Shown: positions 44,972 through 57,600 of the stretch, piece after piece
Numbering within the stretch: the first letter of the stretch is position 1
Layout of the letters: every line of letters begins with the position of its first letter
Source of the DNA: Gnetum montanum
Taxonomy: Eukaryota > Streptophyta > Gnetopsida > Gnetales > Gnetaceae
Length of the DNA stretch: 64,000 nucleotides
Assembly: GCA_015680685.1 (NCBI GenBank)
Contig: MNCI01008062.1
Span: 307,427 to 371,426 of the forward strand
Direction: 5' to 3'
Program-made: the position numbers and the translations under genes
The notes under the pieces: model-generated
The model's input: only the letters and a program-made list of their open reading frames with translations
Database searches by the model: none
Told to the model about the DNA's origin: nothing

Positions 44972-45499
44972 ATAAATTCCTCACTAAACAAGGCTGAAGA
45001 AAATCTAACGAAAAGCTCCAAAGAGGTACCTCTATCTGTATCAACGGAAAACCAGCGATTGGTCAAAAAAGATGACGGGGCAGAAACGCAACCCGTGAGT
45101 CAGTTTCGTAGGCAAGCCACATAGCCCAACCAAAATCTGTTCTACGTTAAAGTCAAATTCCCTGATTTTCAAGGAAGCTAAGTACATCCCCACCAAGATT
45201 TCGTTTCTCCTAATTTTCAGGGCACTAAAATCTTCATTTTCGCCGGTCATCATCATTGTTCATAGCCTTACCGTATTGGTTAGATGAGTTATGTACTCCC
45301 ATTTCAGGAATGAAAGGTAGAGGTTAATCAAGTTGTAATTTCTTTCCATTATATATATTCGCTACCAATTCCTTCCCATCTTCATACATGAGTAAATAAA
45401 ATTAACGAACTGAAGGTGATGTTTGTAAATTTGCAGGATGCTCTCAAGGAGTGCTTGTACGATTTTGGAGATATGCCCCGTTTTCGGACTCCAAAGGAG
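44972..45499 (+). other. Two possible plus-strand exons of an unrecognised gene
   Basis: Segment 44972-45094 (41 codons, open) is preceded by TTTAATTTTAG and followed by GTGAGT. It reads NSSLNKAEENLTKSSKEVPL and then ENQRLVKKDDGAETQP. Segment 45437-45499 (21 codons) is preceded by TTTGCAG and followed by GT; its text is DALKECLYDFGDMPRF, then RTPKE. Both are phase 0 at both ends, so they would splice in frame, and the second has a protein-like composition. I do not recognise the family and found no neighbouring exons within reach. They may be the edge of a real gene or another gene fragment. Confidence 0.35.
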
Positions 45500-46600
45500 G
45501 TTTTTTTTTTTTTTTAATTCTTCTTTGATTTTTCATTTTAAACTTTATTCTGTATCCCTTTTATTACCAATTTAACATATTGTACCCATGGTTGATCCAT
45601 CTACAGCCTTCTATTCTGCCTTAATCTTTCAAGTAGCTATGCCAAGGCTCAAACCTAAGTCTTACAACTTGAAAAAGAAGCACCATATCATTACTCTAAA
45701 ATGGTGACATCTTAGAGCTTTTAATTTAGAAAAGCAAAATAAATTCTAAGTACATGAACAATTACCCCTCCATATTGTCTCTAGCTAGGAAGATAATTGT
45801 ATTCCTTTTGCATCTAATCAATTAAATAATCATTGTTACAATGACACTAAATTTTATTTAACCTTACATCATTATCTTTTGGATCTATCTAGAAAAGAAA
45901 ATTTAATGACCAGGTATTTTTAAATTTGCTTTAATCAATGGAGAATTGTTTAGGAAAAATTTTGAAGGAACCTACCTTAAATATCTTAATCAAATGTAAG
46001 CATTCAATGCTTTTAAACAACTACATGAGGAAGGCCACCCAAAGCATCGTTTACTAATGAATAAGATTCCATGAGCTTGTTATTATTAACCTACAATGAT
46101 CATGAATGTGCATAATATTTTTAAAACTTATGCACAAGGCTAAATATTTAAAGAAAGAGACAACAAAAATTTGGATCCTTTACAACCTATCATAGAGGTA
46201 TGATCTTTTACAAAATGGGCATTATATTTTATATAAAATATTTTTAGTATGTCTATATATCCCAAAGGATTTATCAAAAAAAAAAAAAATTTACATGTGC
46301 GAAATATATTAGTAGCATAACAAATGTGCGTAGTACTTACGTAACTTGAACATTGCTTATATATCCTAAACTAAAACCAACAATGGTAGCTTGAATAACT
46401 CATATAAATATAGACTAAAGATTTATCATTTTCTTTTGAAGAAATTTGTTCCACAACATCATACTTATGCATGTTAGTCATCTTCTACTAAACACAATTA
46501 GCATATTATTTCTTCATGGTGCTCATTATTCCATTTTCTAGTTTTAGCTCAAAAGGGATGCTTCATCATGTCCACCATCTCCAATGTTTTTCTAGACTAG
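45500..46600. other. Gene-free stretch with a SINE fragment
   Basis: Around 45600-45705 the minus strand matches the SINE family of 41056-41225 ('ttgtaagacttaggtttgagcc' region). The 3' part of the SINE is absent. No other feature was recognised. Confidence 0.5.
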
Positions 46601-46649
46601 TTTTAGAATTCCTCTTATGAAAGTTTTCTTATTTATAACTTAATGTTAC

Positions 46650-46730
46650 CTAGTAGAATTGAACCTGTGACCTAGGATTAGGAGGCCAAGACCCTTACCA
46701 CTAGGCTAATACCTCATTGTTATCTCCTAA
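46650..46730 (-). repeat. tRNA-like SINE head, second family
   Basis: The minus strand reads 'gaggtattagcctagtggtaag' (A-box TAGCCTAGTGG) and, 40 bases later, 'caggttcaattc' (B box). The spacing is tRNA-like, but no cloverleaf with a paired acceptor stem can be drawn. I therefore read it as a SINE promoter part rather than a working tRNA. Confidence 0.55.
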
Positions 46731-49700
46731 GATTTTATAGCTATTTCATTATTTAAATAGAATATTTAAGAAATCTTGTTTCTATTTTTATTATTTAAAT
46801 AGAATGTTAAGAACACATTGCTTTAGCCATGAATAGCCAACCCCATTTTGTTGGGACAAAGCTACGATGATGAATTATTATTATTATTCAATATACTAAA
46901 TAATATTATCCTCAAGGTAATGAATTAGCTAAATCATTTATTAAAATTAGTTTAAATGGAATTAAGAAAATGATAAGCTAAAATCTTGAACTTGGTATGA
47001 GAAATTGAAATAATTAGTTTGTGCAAAACAAATTCTTTACAAGGAGGTAATTAAAATGGTATCTTTTGACTTTGGCACATGGACAAGGATCCATTACCAT
47101 ATGTAATTTAAATAAAACATTTTAAAAAATGCTAATAGAAAAACATTAACCAAAACAAAGATGTAATTCAAAATAAAGGACAATAACATCATGTTAAGAT
47201 AGAAACACACTTAAATGTAGATGATGAATAAAAGTTGATTAATTTGCTACATGAATTTAATGATGCTTTAGCTTGATTGTAAGATTTCAAAACTTAAGCA
47301 AGACATAACAATCCTCCAAGTATAACTAGTAATTTATTAGAAAGAAAGCAATAAGTTATGGACTTGGTGGTAAAACTCTTGTTTTGAAAACTCCAAATTA
47401 TAAGTTTGATTTTAATAGATAATATTTAATTATGTAACCCCTAATAAAAGTTGATTTTACCTTTTCATTGTGATTATCCATTTGAAATTAAAATCTCTAT
47501 CAAATCACATAGATACTAGAATATGAATCGAATCTAATAAGATTTTAAGAATTAAGAGTAAGAAAGGTGTCGTTTATCATGAAAAGGTGTGTTAAGACTC
47601 TTGATTTGAAAGTTCCAAGTCAAGGGTTTTATTTTGTTGGGCAATACTAAGTTATAATGTTCTCATTGGACTATATATTTTGGGGTGTATCTAGACTTAG
47701 AATTTGATGTAGAAATTATGAGTTTTTACTATTTTTTTACTACTTTTTGAGTGAAATACACAACATTAAATTGTAAAAGCATCCTAAAATGCTTAAGTGT
47801 ATAAAAATGTATACTATTTAATTGAAAATAATTAATATTTATATATTTAGTAAACACTTGGTTCAAGTATTTAGAGTCATAATACAATCTTTACAATAAA
47901 TAATTATGTTTTAATTTGTTTTGTTAAATTTGTTGAGGAGAAAGTCCCAACGATATTGATGCTAAAAATTGAATAATGTATAAAAAAAATATATAGAAAG
48001 GTTCAAATTTAGTGATACTTAGATTTAATATAATAGTTGATCAATAAGAATGCTTGGTGATTCCTTTCTAAGTAAAGAATGCGTTTTCCAAAAATTTATG
48101 ATACATTTTGATAATTTGAAATTCCAATCTTGGGTGTATCTATATTACAACTATTTTGGGGTTCCAACACCCTAAAAATATTGTAACTTAGAATCCTCCA
48201 AGTTGGTCACAAGATATTTTAGGAACTACTTACATCTAGTGGACACCTATAGTAAAAGGGTTGGTCAATAGCCCAAGTTTGTGGTCTTCCTTTGGTGAAG
48301 CTAATCATATTGGGTTTTATTCAATACAACAATCTACTCCAACCAGCTAATCCTTTATAGGATGAATTAAGAAGGCATGCATAAATCCCTATATTTCTAC
48401 AAGATTTATTCAATTATTTATTTCAACATATCAAAGTATGGACACCTTAACCTAAAAATCTTGAGATTAATGCTTTGATGGCTAGAGATGGCCAAACAAT
48501 GCTCCTTTTTGATCAAATAAAATTCTCCTTTTTCAATAAGCACATTAAATTGAGTATGAAATGTAAGCATAAAATTCAAAAGCTCTAGAATATTCAATTA
48601 TCTAATGGTCCATGGATGATTATGTGCAAGTAACTTTAGGTTTTATGAAGGCATCCTAAGGTAACCTTTTTCTATACTCTTTATTACACAATGGTCTAGC
48701 ACTTGATTGAAGGTTACAACTTTTAGTGCATGTCAATCTTATTCATTTTGTAAGACTGTTGAAGATTCTCTTCATTTCATGCTACTTTTCTCTCAAGTTG
48801 ATAGGCTTTAAAGGATATTTAATATTTTCTCTTACCCAGTACCATAAACCAATCCATTTTATTTGGTTTATTTTTGTGTTGTATCTTTTGCTTTTACTTT
48901 AAATGGATAGGCTATTTTCCTGGGAGAATATTTATTTTAATTTTGAAAGCAACATTATTCAATTATTTTTAATCAAGCAAATCCTACACCAACAATGCAT
49001 TTGCAACATCTATGGCTTCTACATGGATAGAACAAAAATCTTAATTAGGCAAAATAACACCCAATTATATGCATCCAAGCCCAATCCTTGTGGTGCCTAT
49101 TGCTTCCATTATGGCTATTCTAATGTGGAAGCCATTAACATGGACTTTTTTATGGTTGGAATTTTTTTTTATAAATCAATTTGATTAATGGTCAATATGG
49201 GTATTATTCTTCTTATGTTTCAGAAATATAATGCATTAAGCCTTGTCTGTAGGGAAAGATAAAGTGCTTTGTATAATCCAAAAAAATTCATGCTATATTC
49301 AAACTTATAGATGTTAATACAAGAAATGAATTACATTGCAAGGCACAAACATGTTATGATAAACAAAGCTTATCAAGCATCATGCCTCAAGGTAAAGAGA
49401 GATATTAGATAAAGACAATTATTTACTGGGCCACACTAAAGATTTAACTTGTTGATAATTTCCTTGGTAGATACTCACTTCTTAAGGAGGCGGTTTTGAG
49501 TTCAATTGGTATTTACACTTCCAAGTATGGAAATAGTAGATGAACCTTGTGATAAAACACTCTTATTTAGTGCTCCTTGTGACAAAATACTCTTGTTTAG
49601 TGAATCAAATCTACCATACTATGGTGATGAAAATGGTGATGGGTTGTGCAATAATTACTATGTCTCATTAGCCAAAAAGGATATCCATGCAATCTTCCTT

Positions 49701-49895
49701 TCATGTGAAATGAAAAGCAAAGTCTACTAGAATCAATCAACATTCTAGTGTGAATTGATGCAATGCCTAACTACCTTGTAATAATGCAACACTTTTAACA
49801 TTGCCTACTTTATAAATTTTGCTGTAGTTTAGTGCACTACACCATGAGTCAACAAAGTATCACTTTTCTCTACTCTAATTGCATCCCAAAGAGAT
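46731..49895. other. Gene-free AT-rich stretch with dispersed repeat fragments
   Basis: Fragments near 47590-47700 and 48115-48175 share 'ggactatatattttggggtg' and 'ggggttccaacacc'-type text with 352-465. A SINE-like 'gacttggtggtaaaactc' occurs near 47360. ORFs at 48903-49184 and 49506-49730 have no recognised similarity and are typical of chance frames in AT-rich DNA. Confidence 0.45.
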
Positions 49896-50108
49896 GTGTC
49901 TTATTCTATTGTTGTTTTGATTCTTTCATTCCTTCTTCTTCTTCTTCTACTTTGCTTGCTCTTCCTTTATGTTGTTAAAGCTCACACACATCATGATGAT
50001 GCAAAGGCTGCTCTCAATGATGTGAATGCTTTGATTGAATTTAAGAAATCCATCGCTAGAAATCCACTCTTTCTTCTCATCTTCTTAACACTTCTAGACC
50101 ACATCTAA
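49896..50108 (+). pseudogene. Possible N-terminal fragment of an LRR receptor-like protein
   Basis: A 70-codon frame begins with MSYSIVVLILSFLLLLLLLC, a strongly hydrophobic signal-peptide-like segment. It is followed by DDAKAALNDVNALIEFKKSI, which resembles the 'D-x-x-A-L-L-x-F-K-x-S-I' opening of plant LRR N-terminal caps. It then breaks into IFLTLLDHI and a stop where a conserved 'L-x-x-W' would follow. No LRR units lie downstream. It could be a decayed fragment or chance. Confidence 0.28.
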
Positions 50109-50589
50109 GCTCCAAGATCGATTGGTTGATGTAGTCTAGATAAAATTTTGAAAGGTTCTTAAGATCCCCAACAAGTTGCCTCTTTTGGATAGGACAACTT
50201 CTTAAAGTTGGTCAAAAATTCATGGTTTTTGGGGAGGGATCATCCCTTGAATAAATTTTTAAAAACAAATTTAGGGGTGGCACCCATAAAAAAATGTAAT
50301 TTTTAAAGTTTTTCAGCAGCAATGGATTTTCCCCTTTATTTAGGAATGGTCTTAAACAAGTTGCCTCCTTATCAATAGGTCATCCCCTTTAAGAGTACTA
50401 AGTAGCAATATAACACTTGAATTGGTCACTTGAAAATCTCACTTGTATAAGAGGGATACTTGAATCCCTTAAAAATAATATTGTGACTTGAAGATGAGTT
50501 CAGAGCTAAAAGAAACCTAAGGGAAGTGGAGACTTGAATAGCACTTGTGAAGTAGACTAAACCCAAGTTAAATCACTATAAATTTGGTG

Positions 50590-51400
50590 TGCTCATTCTT
50601 GCATTTTTTTATGCATGTTGTTAGCCTAGATTAGATTAGATTATTTTTTGAATTTGATTTCATTGATTTAATTGTTAGATTTATGACGGAAGGTACCTAA
50701 ATTTTTGTGTACATCTTATTCAACTCTCTCCCATTAGGATGTCCATTTTGATCCACAAGAACTTTTGGATTTTTAATAAAATTCTAGCTATCTTGCATTC
50801 TTCATCAAACCATTGTTAATTTTTTGTATTTTAGTTTTCAAGAATATTTAGGATAGCTCTAGCTATAGTTTTTATATCTTCTAAATTTTATTTGAAAAAT
50901 CATCTTTAATTTTTGTAGTTATTCTAAAGTGATTTGGCCTTTTGGAACACCTAATATGTTATGTATCTATTAATACAATCAAGTGTATAAGGTGATGATA
51001 ACATACAATTATTTCTTCACCTACTTCAAAACATTTTATATTGCTAAAATTTTTTGGACTAGAAAGAGGAAATTCAATACTAGAGTTGTCTTGTGATCCT
51101 ATAAAAGTAAAGCCACATGCTTTTGGGTGTTTATTAATTTCATTTAGAACTAATAGATCTAGTTCTTATCTCCAATCTAATTGATATTTTCTCTTGCAAT
51201 TAAATTATTTATCTTCAGAGCATTGATTCCATTTTGTAGTTTTCTCATATTCTAAAAATCCTTGAGGATTCTAGTGACTAGTAAGGATCTAATTAGAATG
51301 AATTCTAGCATTAGAGTCATCATATATGTAAATTTTTCCTCTTTGAGCAAAACTAGCAATATGCATGTTAAGGGATTAAAAGGGAAAATTACATGGTAAA
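50590..51400 (-). pseudogene. Unrecognised decayed ORF
   Basis: One minus-strand frame, interrupted by stops, gives protein-like text. It starts YDDSNARIHSN near 51330, then NPQGFLEYEKTTKWNQCSED near 51265-51205. A 67-codon open stretch follows (about 51162-50963) with KHPKACGFTFIGSQDNSSIE, CFEVGEEIIVCYHHLIHLIV and, after a stop, HIRCSKRPNHFRI. Six or more stops occur, mostly TAA, TAG or TGA one step from Gln, Arg or Trp codons. Composition, with regular Cys, Trp, His and acidic residues, differs from chance frames nearby. I cannot name the family. It has none of the RT, integrase, protease or gag motifs that I know, so it may be an accessory transposon protein or an old host gene. Confidence 0.45.
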
Positions 51401-51900
51401 GCTTCTTATGCATAGAGAGTAGCTTCTTTAGGTCTAAAGTAGCAAAAACCTAAGAATAAAAAATATTTTTGCTATAATATTTTTAACTAAACATATTAAT
51501 TATATTCATCTACCTTTTTATTTGAACTTGCTTATGAAAATAATTTCAAATTAAAACAACCAAACCTCTGAAAGGTCTTTCACAATTTGCGTTTATTTTA
51601 TAAGGAAAAACTAAAATAGAAAAATTTGAAACAAAAGTTTCTAAAAAATCTTTAGTTTTTGATGTCTTAGCAATACCAAAAATGTTAAATTTATTAAAGA
51701 AAGATATATTGTATAACACCTTTACTTTATCTACTATTGATCAATCAATGTTTGAAAATCTACACTAAAGACATTTTATATCTTTTTTGTAAAGTATTTT
51801 GAATATTTAATTTTGGTAAATATTACATTATCTCTTGCATCACAAAATTCTATAAAACCTTCTTCTCTCACTTATTTTACTTTCTCAAGGATCAACATCT

Positions 51901-52050
51901 AGAGGCTCAATACTCATCTCAATAAGATGGGATCTTGGTAGGGTCAATGAATGAGTGAAAGTCAAACATCTTTCAAGTAGTTACATCTAGGCTCAAACCT
52001 AGGTCTTACAACTTGAGAAATAAGCACTTTACCATCACTCCAAGTGGTAG
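51901..52050 (-). mobile_element. tRNA-derived SINE copy
   Basis: The minus strand reads 'cttggagtgatggtaaagtg', 'cttatttctcaagttgtaag', B-box-like 'aggtttgagcc' and ends near 'gatgagtattgagcctc'. The order and spacing equal the 41056-41225 copy. No clear target duplication was found. Confidence 0.68.
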
Positions 52051-52329
52051 TCCCTAAAATCCTTTCAATCATAGTGGGAGCCAAACCCATAATCTTCTGA
52101 TCCAAAGTCAAATGTACTAATCCATTACACAACTAAGTTACTTCTTTCACTTTCCTCCATTCTACAAATCTTTTGGAAGATTCCTTTTTATAATATATTC
52201 ATTAATTCAAATTTTAAAATCCATTAGCTGACTATAATATTCTTAGACTTTGGATCTATCATATGTGTCATAAAAGTTTATAACAATGTGCAATTACGAT
52301 ATTCTTAGTAGTTTTTTTTATTAATTTAT

Positions 52330-52620
52330 TATGCTAATCCATTAGGACTCTTGGGAATCACTTCATATTCTATTACCTATCGATATTTTTATCATTTTAA
52401 TAGTTCATCCCCTCACCAAGCTAGGTAATCATATTAATCACATTGTCTTATCAAGACTATTGAGTTCATTTTCTTACTAATCTAGGTAATCATATCAAAC
52501 ACATTGTGCCATTGGGACTCTTGAGTTTATTTCCTAACCACTCTAAACAATCATATTAATCACTCTATGTCATGGAGACTCTTAGGTTTATATCCCCACC
52601 AATCTAGAAAATCTTACGAA
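52330..52620 (+). repeat. 61-bp tandem minisatellite, about 4.5 diverged units
   Basis: The landmark 'aggtaatcatatt' and its variants occur at 52423, 52484, 52545 and 52606, exactly 61 bp apart. Between them each unit has 'gactcttgagtt'-type and 'cctaaccaatct'-type text. A weaker unit precedes at about 52335-52400. Confidence 0.88.
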
Positions 52621-54719
52621 TATTATCAACCAAAGTTTAAAATTATATCACACGACAAATTATCTTGCATTGTAATCTAAGCATAACACTAGTGGTAGAA
52701 GCTACTCAATTTGTTTTTAATAAGGCATCACTTGATATTAAGACCATAAGGTCACAATTTATAGTATCATTTCAAAGGTTTTTTTATGGTTTCAACACAT
52801 AACCTAGACATACCAAGATAAACCAATATTAGACTATGATATTTATCACTTTGTCATAATGTCTTTTTACATCAAATTTTTCAGGCACCAGGCAACCCAT
52901 CCAAGATAAAATCAATTTTAGTTTTCTATTAGTTTGGTCAACTAGTTGATCTAGTTACACCAATTAAGATAAGGACCAAACTTTAAGTTTTTTGTTCATA
53001 ATATGCTTAAATTGGTCATCCCAATTAACTCAACTAGCCCTATTTTTTAAACCATCAATAACTTAATATTTTGAAATAAGAATAAAAGATAAGCCAATTG
53101 ACTAGAGGTTCATTAATCTAAACTACAAGGAAAATACATTTTGCAATTCTACAAATTCAAAAAATTTGAAAATCAAGATCAATGCATCAATGGCTAGAAT
53201 TTCAATCATAAGTTATAAAAGTATTATAGCAGAAATGGAATCAATTCTACCATAAGGAACACCTTTTATAAACTCATTTTAGGTGGTTGCTGGTCCCTAG
53301 TACCACCAAGGCACAAATGCCCCCAAATGGCCTCAACTAGTTTTTATTAAGATGAATGTGACTCAAGGTATATAACAAGCAAGATTTATCAAGGCAAATA
53401 GGAAGAGAAAATTTAAAAATCTAAGTTCTATATGTACCAGATATCTATCTCCTATAGTTGTCCTTTAGCATGATTTAAGAGAGTTGATTATCTTTCCTAT
53501 GAATCTAGCTTTTATTCCTTGCACAACACACATATAATGAATGAATGATTTTATAGAAATCATCAACTTCAAATTCTAATATGCTAGAAAACTTCCCAAA
53601 AGTAAATCCACAAAAGCTTTGCTAAATAGAGCCAAAAATGAGGAGATAAAATTATTTAGAAAATACATGAAGATGAAAAGTTATGTGCTAGATTGGTTAA
53701 GGACTGACACTCATAAAAGCTATCTCATCTAACTAGAATAACAAAAATAAGCTAAACCTCTGCTCACAGAGAAAATAGCCTATTCTAAAACTAATAGTCC
53801 ATTGATGTGTGACTATGCAACTTTCAAGCTAAAGAGAAAGGAAAAACTAACCAACTATAATTATAGTTAAATGAATAAGCTAAAAAATATAGAAGAACTT
53901 GTTTAAAATGTCATTCTGCTGAACAGTCTTGATCCTATTTCTAATCTCCTAGATGTCACCCTCCAAAAAGTTCCTTAAATAAATCTACTTTGGGCTTTTT
54001 ATAGTAGCCTCCGACACTTACAACCATTATAGGAATTTAAAACTCCATATTCTATAAATGCAAGCTATTAGATAGTTGCTCAGTTAGTTTTCTTCATTCT
54101 CTAAATTTCTAGACCTTTAATTGATAGTTGTTGAGATACCTTCCATTATTGACAAGAAAGCTTAATTCATTGAACATGATTTAGAATCATTAAACTTCTC
54201 TAAAGACCCATTGGATGCTTGTTTCTTTTGAAATTGATTTGGTTGGTAAATTCATTCATCTTTGCTAAAGAAGTTCCCACCTTGATTTCAACGATGATTC
54301 TAATAAGTTTTAACGACTTGATTCATGAATATGGTTTAGCTTTATCAAGCTTCTTTGAGCACTTGTTTCTCCTATAATTGATTAAGTTAGGAAGTTTGTT
54401 AAAACTATCAAGAAACTTTTGCATAGGTTTTGAACCTTAATTTGAGCTTTGAATTATTTTAGCTATAATTTTGATAACAACTTCATTCTTTTTCAGATAA
54501 TGACCATTCTTTTAAGGCTAGTTCAGCTCTAAGTAAAATTGAAAATTCCTACATTTCTTTGTTTTGAGCATTAATAGCGATTTTGTACTTAAATGACAAC
54601 TTCATGTGTTTATGGTAGCTCTATGATTTAATGGTGGTGGCTCTATCTTGGCTTCAAACTTTGTTTATAGCTTTTGTTTTAGCTAACCTCAAGCATAGAG
54701 CATTTTTGAATTTGTTTGT
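52621..54719. other. Gene-free AT-rich stretch
   Basis: No coding similarity, LTR pair or RNA gene was recognised on either strand. Composition is AT-rich and uniform. Confidence 0.45.
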
Positions 54720-57600
54720 AGAGCTATTTTCTGTTCGTTATATGGAGGAGTTGACATGGTAGAATGATTGTGGAGCTTCTTCGTAGAGGTAATATTTCAT
54801 TCCTTACACTACATTGCATCTTGTTGAGCTACATAGTGGAGTGAATAGCTTCTATAGGCCCTTAGTATTGACATGGAATAGTGGTCGTGGGGCTAACCTA
54901 GTGGATGAAGTTATTTAGATGAAAATTTTCCATCTAGATGAAACTGCACTACATCTACTTATTCTTGTGGGGCATGTTGATGTGGCAAGGCATAGTGGGT
55001 TTGGCTAACATGGCAGACCTATTTGGAAGAGCTGATCTTAACACCCACAAGTTGGTTCTATGAGCTAACATGGTGGAATGTTGTCATGTAAGTAGAGCTT
55101 TCATGTAGAACTATTTTTAGGTTCTATGAGTGTAGCTCATCTTAGGTGCCCATGTGTAATGTCCCCATTCCCAAATGATGTTGCTACATAATGAAGATGG
55201 TATCTCTTCATAACTAATCGTGAGATTAGTATAATAAGATCTAAAAGGAAAGTTGTAATTAAGACTTGAAAGGGTGTGTTGTAATAATGATTGTGTCTCT
55301 CAAGGGGACATTTGGGGGTTTGACCTAAGGTATTTATACCTAGGCTTAGAGGTCATGCCAGCATGGAGTGGTGGAGCTGAGAAAGGTAAGTCATGGGAGC
55401 TAGTTAAAGTAGGACAAGAAGAGGATTGACAATCCATTCTAGCCAGTTGTAGGCCTAACCATGATGGTAATGTTGGATTGCCTCTAAGAGATAGATGTCG
55501 AAGGAAGAAAATCCTAAGGAACACTCTCAGAGCATGATCTAGATACACCATTTCATATTAATAAAGCATTCTTTACTCTTTCCTTCTATATTTTTCCTAT
55601 TATTTTCTTTATGCATAATGTCAAATATTACATATATTTGACATTTGGTATATTATCTTCTTACACATAATGTATAATATAACATATATTTGATGTTTGC
55701 CATGATATCAAGGAATGGGATGTCACACTCTATGGAAGGGCCACTTTGGAGAACCACTTTTTTTGGTTCTACAAATCTCCTCTTCAAGTTGATAAGGCTT
55801 AATGAAGTTAAGCTTTTTTGTAGAGTCGGTAGAGTGGATTTGTGAAGGTGATGTGGCATGTAGGGTGTTTTCGTAGAATCGTCTTCAAGTTCTACAAATT
55901 ACCTTTACAAGTTGATGTGGCTACATTGATGTGGTGTATCCATTTTGTAGAATGGAAATATGGCTCTTCAGCCTAGTCCCTTTACCAAGAGTCTAATGTG
56001 ACGATGATGATGTGGCATCATTGACATGGCAATGCTAACATGGAACTGCTAATGTAGCAAATAAAGCATCAAGGACCAAACTTGATATACTTGTTGACAT
56101 GGAAGAGTTATTTTGTAGAATCACTTTTTCTCTATATGAGTCCTTTCTTCAAGCTAGTCTATCAAGGTGTGATGACTGTAGCTGACTTGAAAGATATTCT
56201 TTGTAGAGTAGAAGTTCACCATTTCAAACTAATTCTATGAGCTAATGTGGTAGATGCTAAGTTGGCAAAACTTGGTCATAGAAAAAAAAATGATTCTACA
56301 AACCTTCTTCTACAAGGTAACTTGGCATAGCTAGAAAAAGATGGAGTTATAGAGTTTACATGGCAGATGGAGCTATCTAGATGATGGTTTTTCATATAGA
56401 TGAAATTTTTGCTGATTTTGAATGCTAAAGTTGGACAAGCTGACATGGTAGAGCTATTTCATAGAACCCAAATTTGGCTCTATGAATCAACTTTATAGGC
56501 TGATGTAGCAGGGGGTTGATGTGTTAGAGCTTCTTCATAGAGCCATTTTTTACTCTGTGAGCTTACGCAGAAGATGCAATGAGCTTAGCTTATAAGGTTG
56601 AATTTTTCGACTCTACAAACACTACACGTTCTCCTAAAGCTAACTTAGTAGAAGTGTTGACATTGTAGAGGTTTCTTGTAGAGTCATTTTTTAGTTCTAC
56701 AAAGATCCTCTACAAGCTAGTGTGGATCATGAAGTAATCTTATAGAATCCATCTTTGGCTCTAAAAATCAAGGTTTAATAGCTTATGTGGCTAAATGTGA
56801 CATGACCTAGTAAAGCTTATTCATAGAGCCATTTTCAACTATATGAGCTTTCTCTACAGGTCAATGTGATAGAACTGCTTACATGGTAGAGCTAATTTGC
56901 ATTACTAACATTGTGAAGTAAATCTCATTAGAACCTTTAAGCTTAATGAGCCTTAGCCATATTGATAGAGTTGACATGGTAGAACCACTTTGTAGGGCTA
57001 ATCTTTGGTTTTTCAAGTTCTTCCCTTATGCCAACATGGTAGGTCATTTCAAAATTGGCTCTTTATCGAGAATCTAATGTGGAGATGCTGACATGGTAGG
57101 CTTACATTTCACATGTTGATGTGGCATAGATTACATGACAAACTAGACATCGAAGGCTAGGCTCTATATATTTGTTGATGTGGTAGAGCTATTTCATAAA
57201 GTCATTTTTTTATTCTACGAAGCTCCTATACTAGCTGATGTGTTGAAGCTTCTTCATAGAATCATCTTTAAGATGTACACACCTCTTTTATGAGCTAGTG
57301 AGGTTGACATGGTAAAGCTAATTCCCAACTTCTTTGTAGAGGTAAATTTTGGTTCTACGAAGCTCCTCTACAAGCTAACATGGTAGAGCTGGTTTCAAGC
57401 TTCTTTGTTTAAGCTTTATGAGAGGTGCTTCTTTGTAGAGGTTAACTTTTGCTTCATGAATTAGTTCTTTCTTCTTGAAGTGATGTAATAGCTGAATGTT
57501 GAAGAGTTAACATGGCGCATAGAACCACTTTATAAGACCAATTTCCAACTCTACTAAGCTTTATTTTTAGTTTGCTATGATGGAATAACCATTTTGCTAT
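54720..57600 (+). repeat. Diverged repeat array with a ~1,080-bp higher-order period
   Basis: Over about 2.9 kb the same short words recur in changing order: 'acatggtagagct', 'ttgtagaatca', 'ggttctacaaa', 'cctctacaagct', 'gatgtggca'. A typical unit is a TGACATGGTAGAGCT-like part, a TTCATAGAACCA part, a T-run, GGCTCTATGAGC and CTACAAGCTGATGTGG, roughly 80-90 bp. Blocks also repeat at long range: 'tctaatgtg' plus context at 55992 and 57073, and 'ata-ttgttga' context at 56081 and 57161. Both give an offset of about 1,080 bp. TTGTAGA and TCTACAA are inverse complements, so units can fold back. Confidence 0.75.

Noticed and set aside
46650-46730. tRNA gene on the minus strand
   Set aside because: A and B boxes are present, but no acceptor stem or clear anticodon arm pairs, so a SINE promoter part is more likely.
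52330-57600. CRISPR-like arrays
   Set aside because: Repeats are diverged, have no unique spacers of constant length, and the DNA is eukaryotic nuclear. These are minisatellite or satellite-type arrays.
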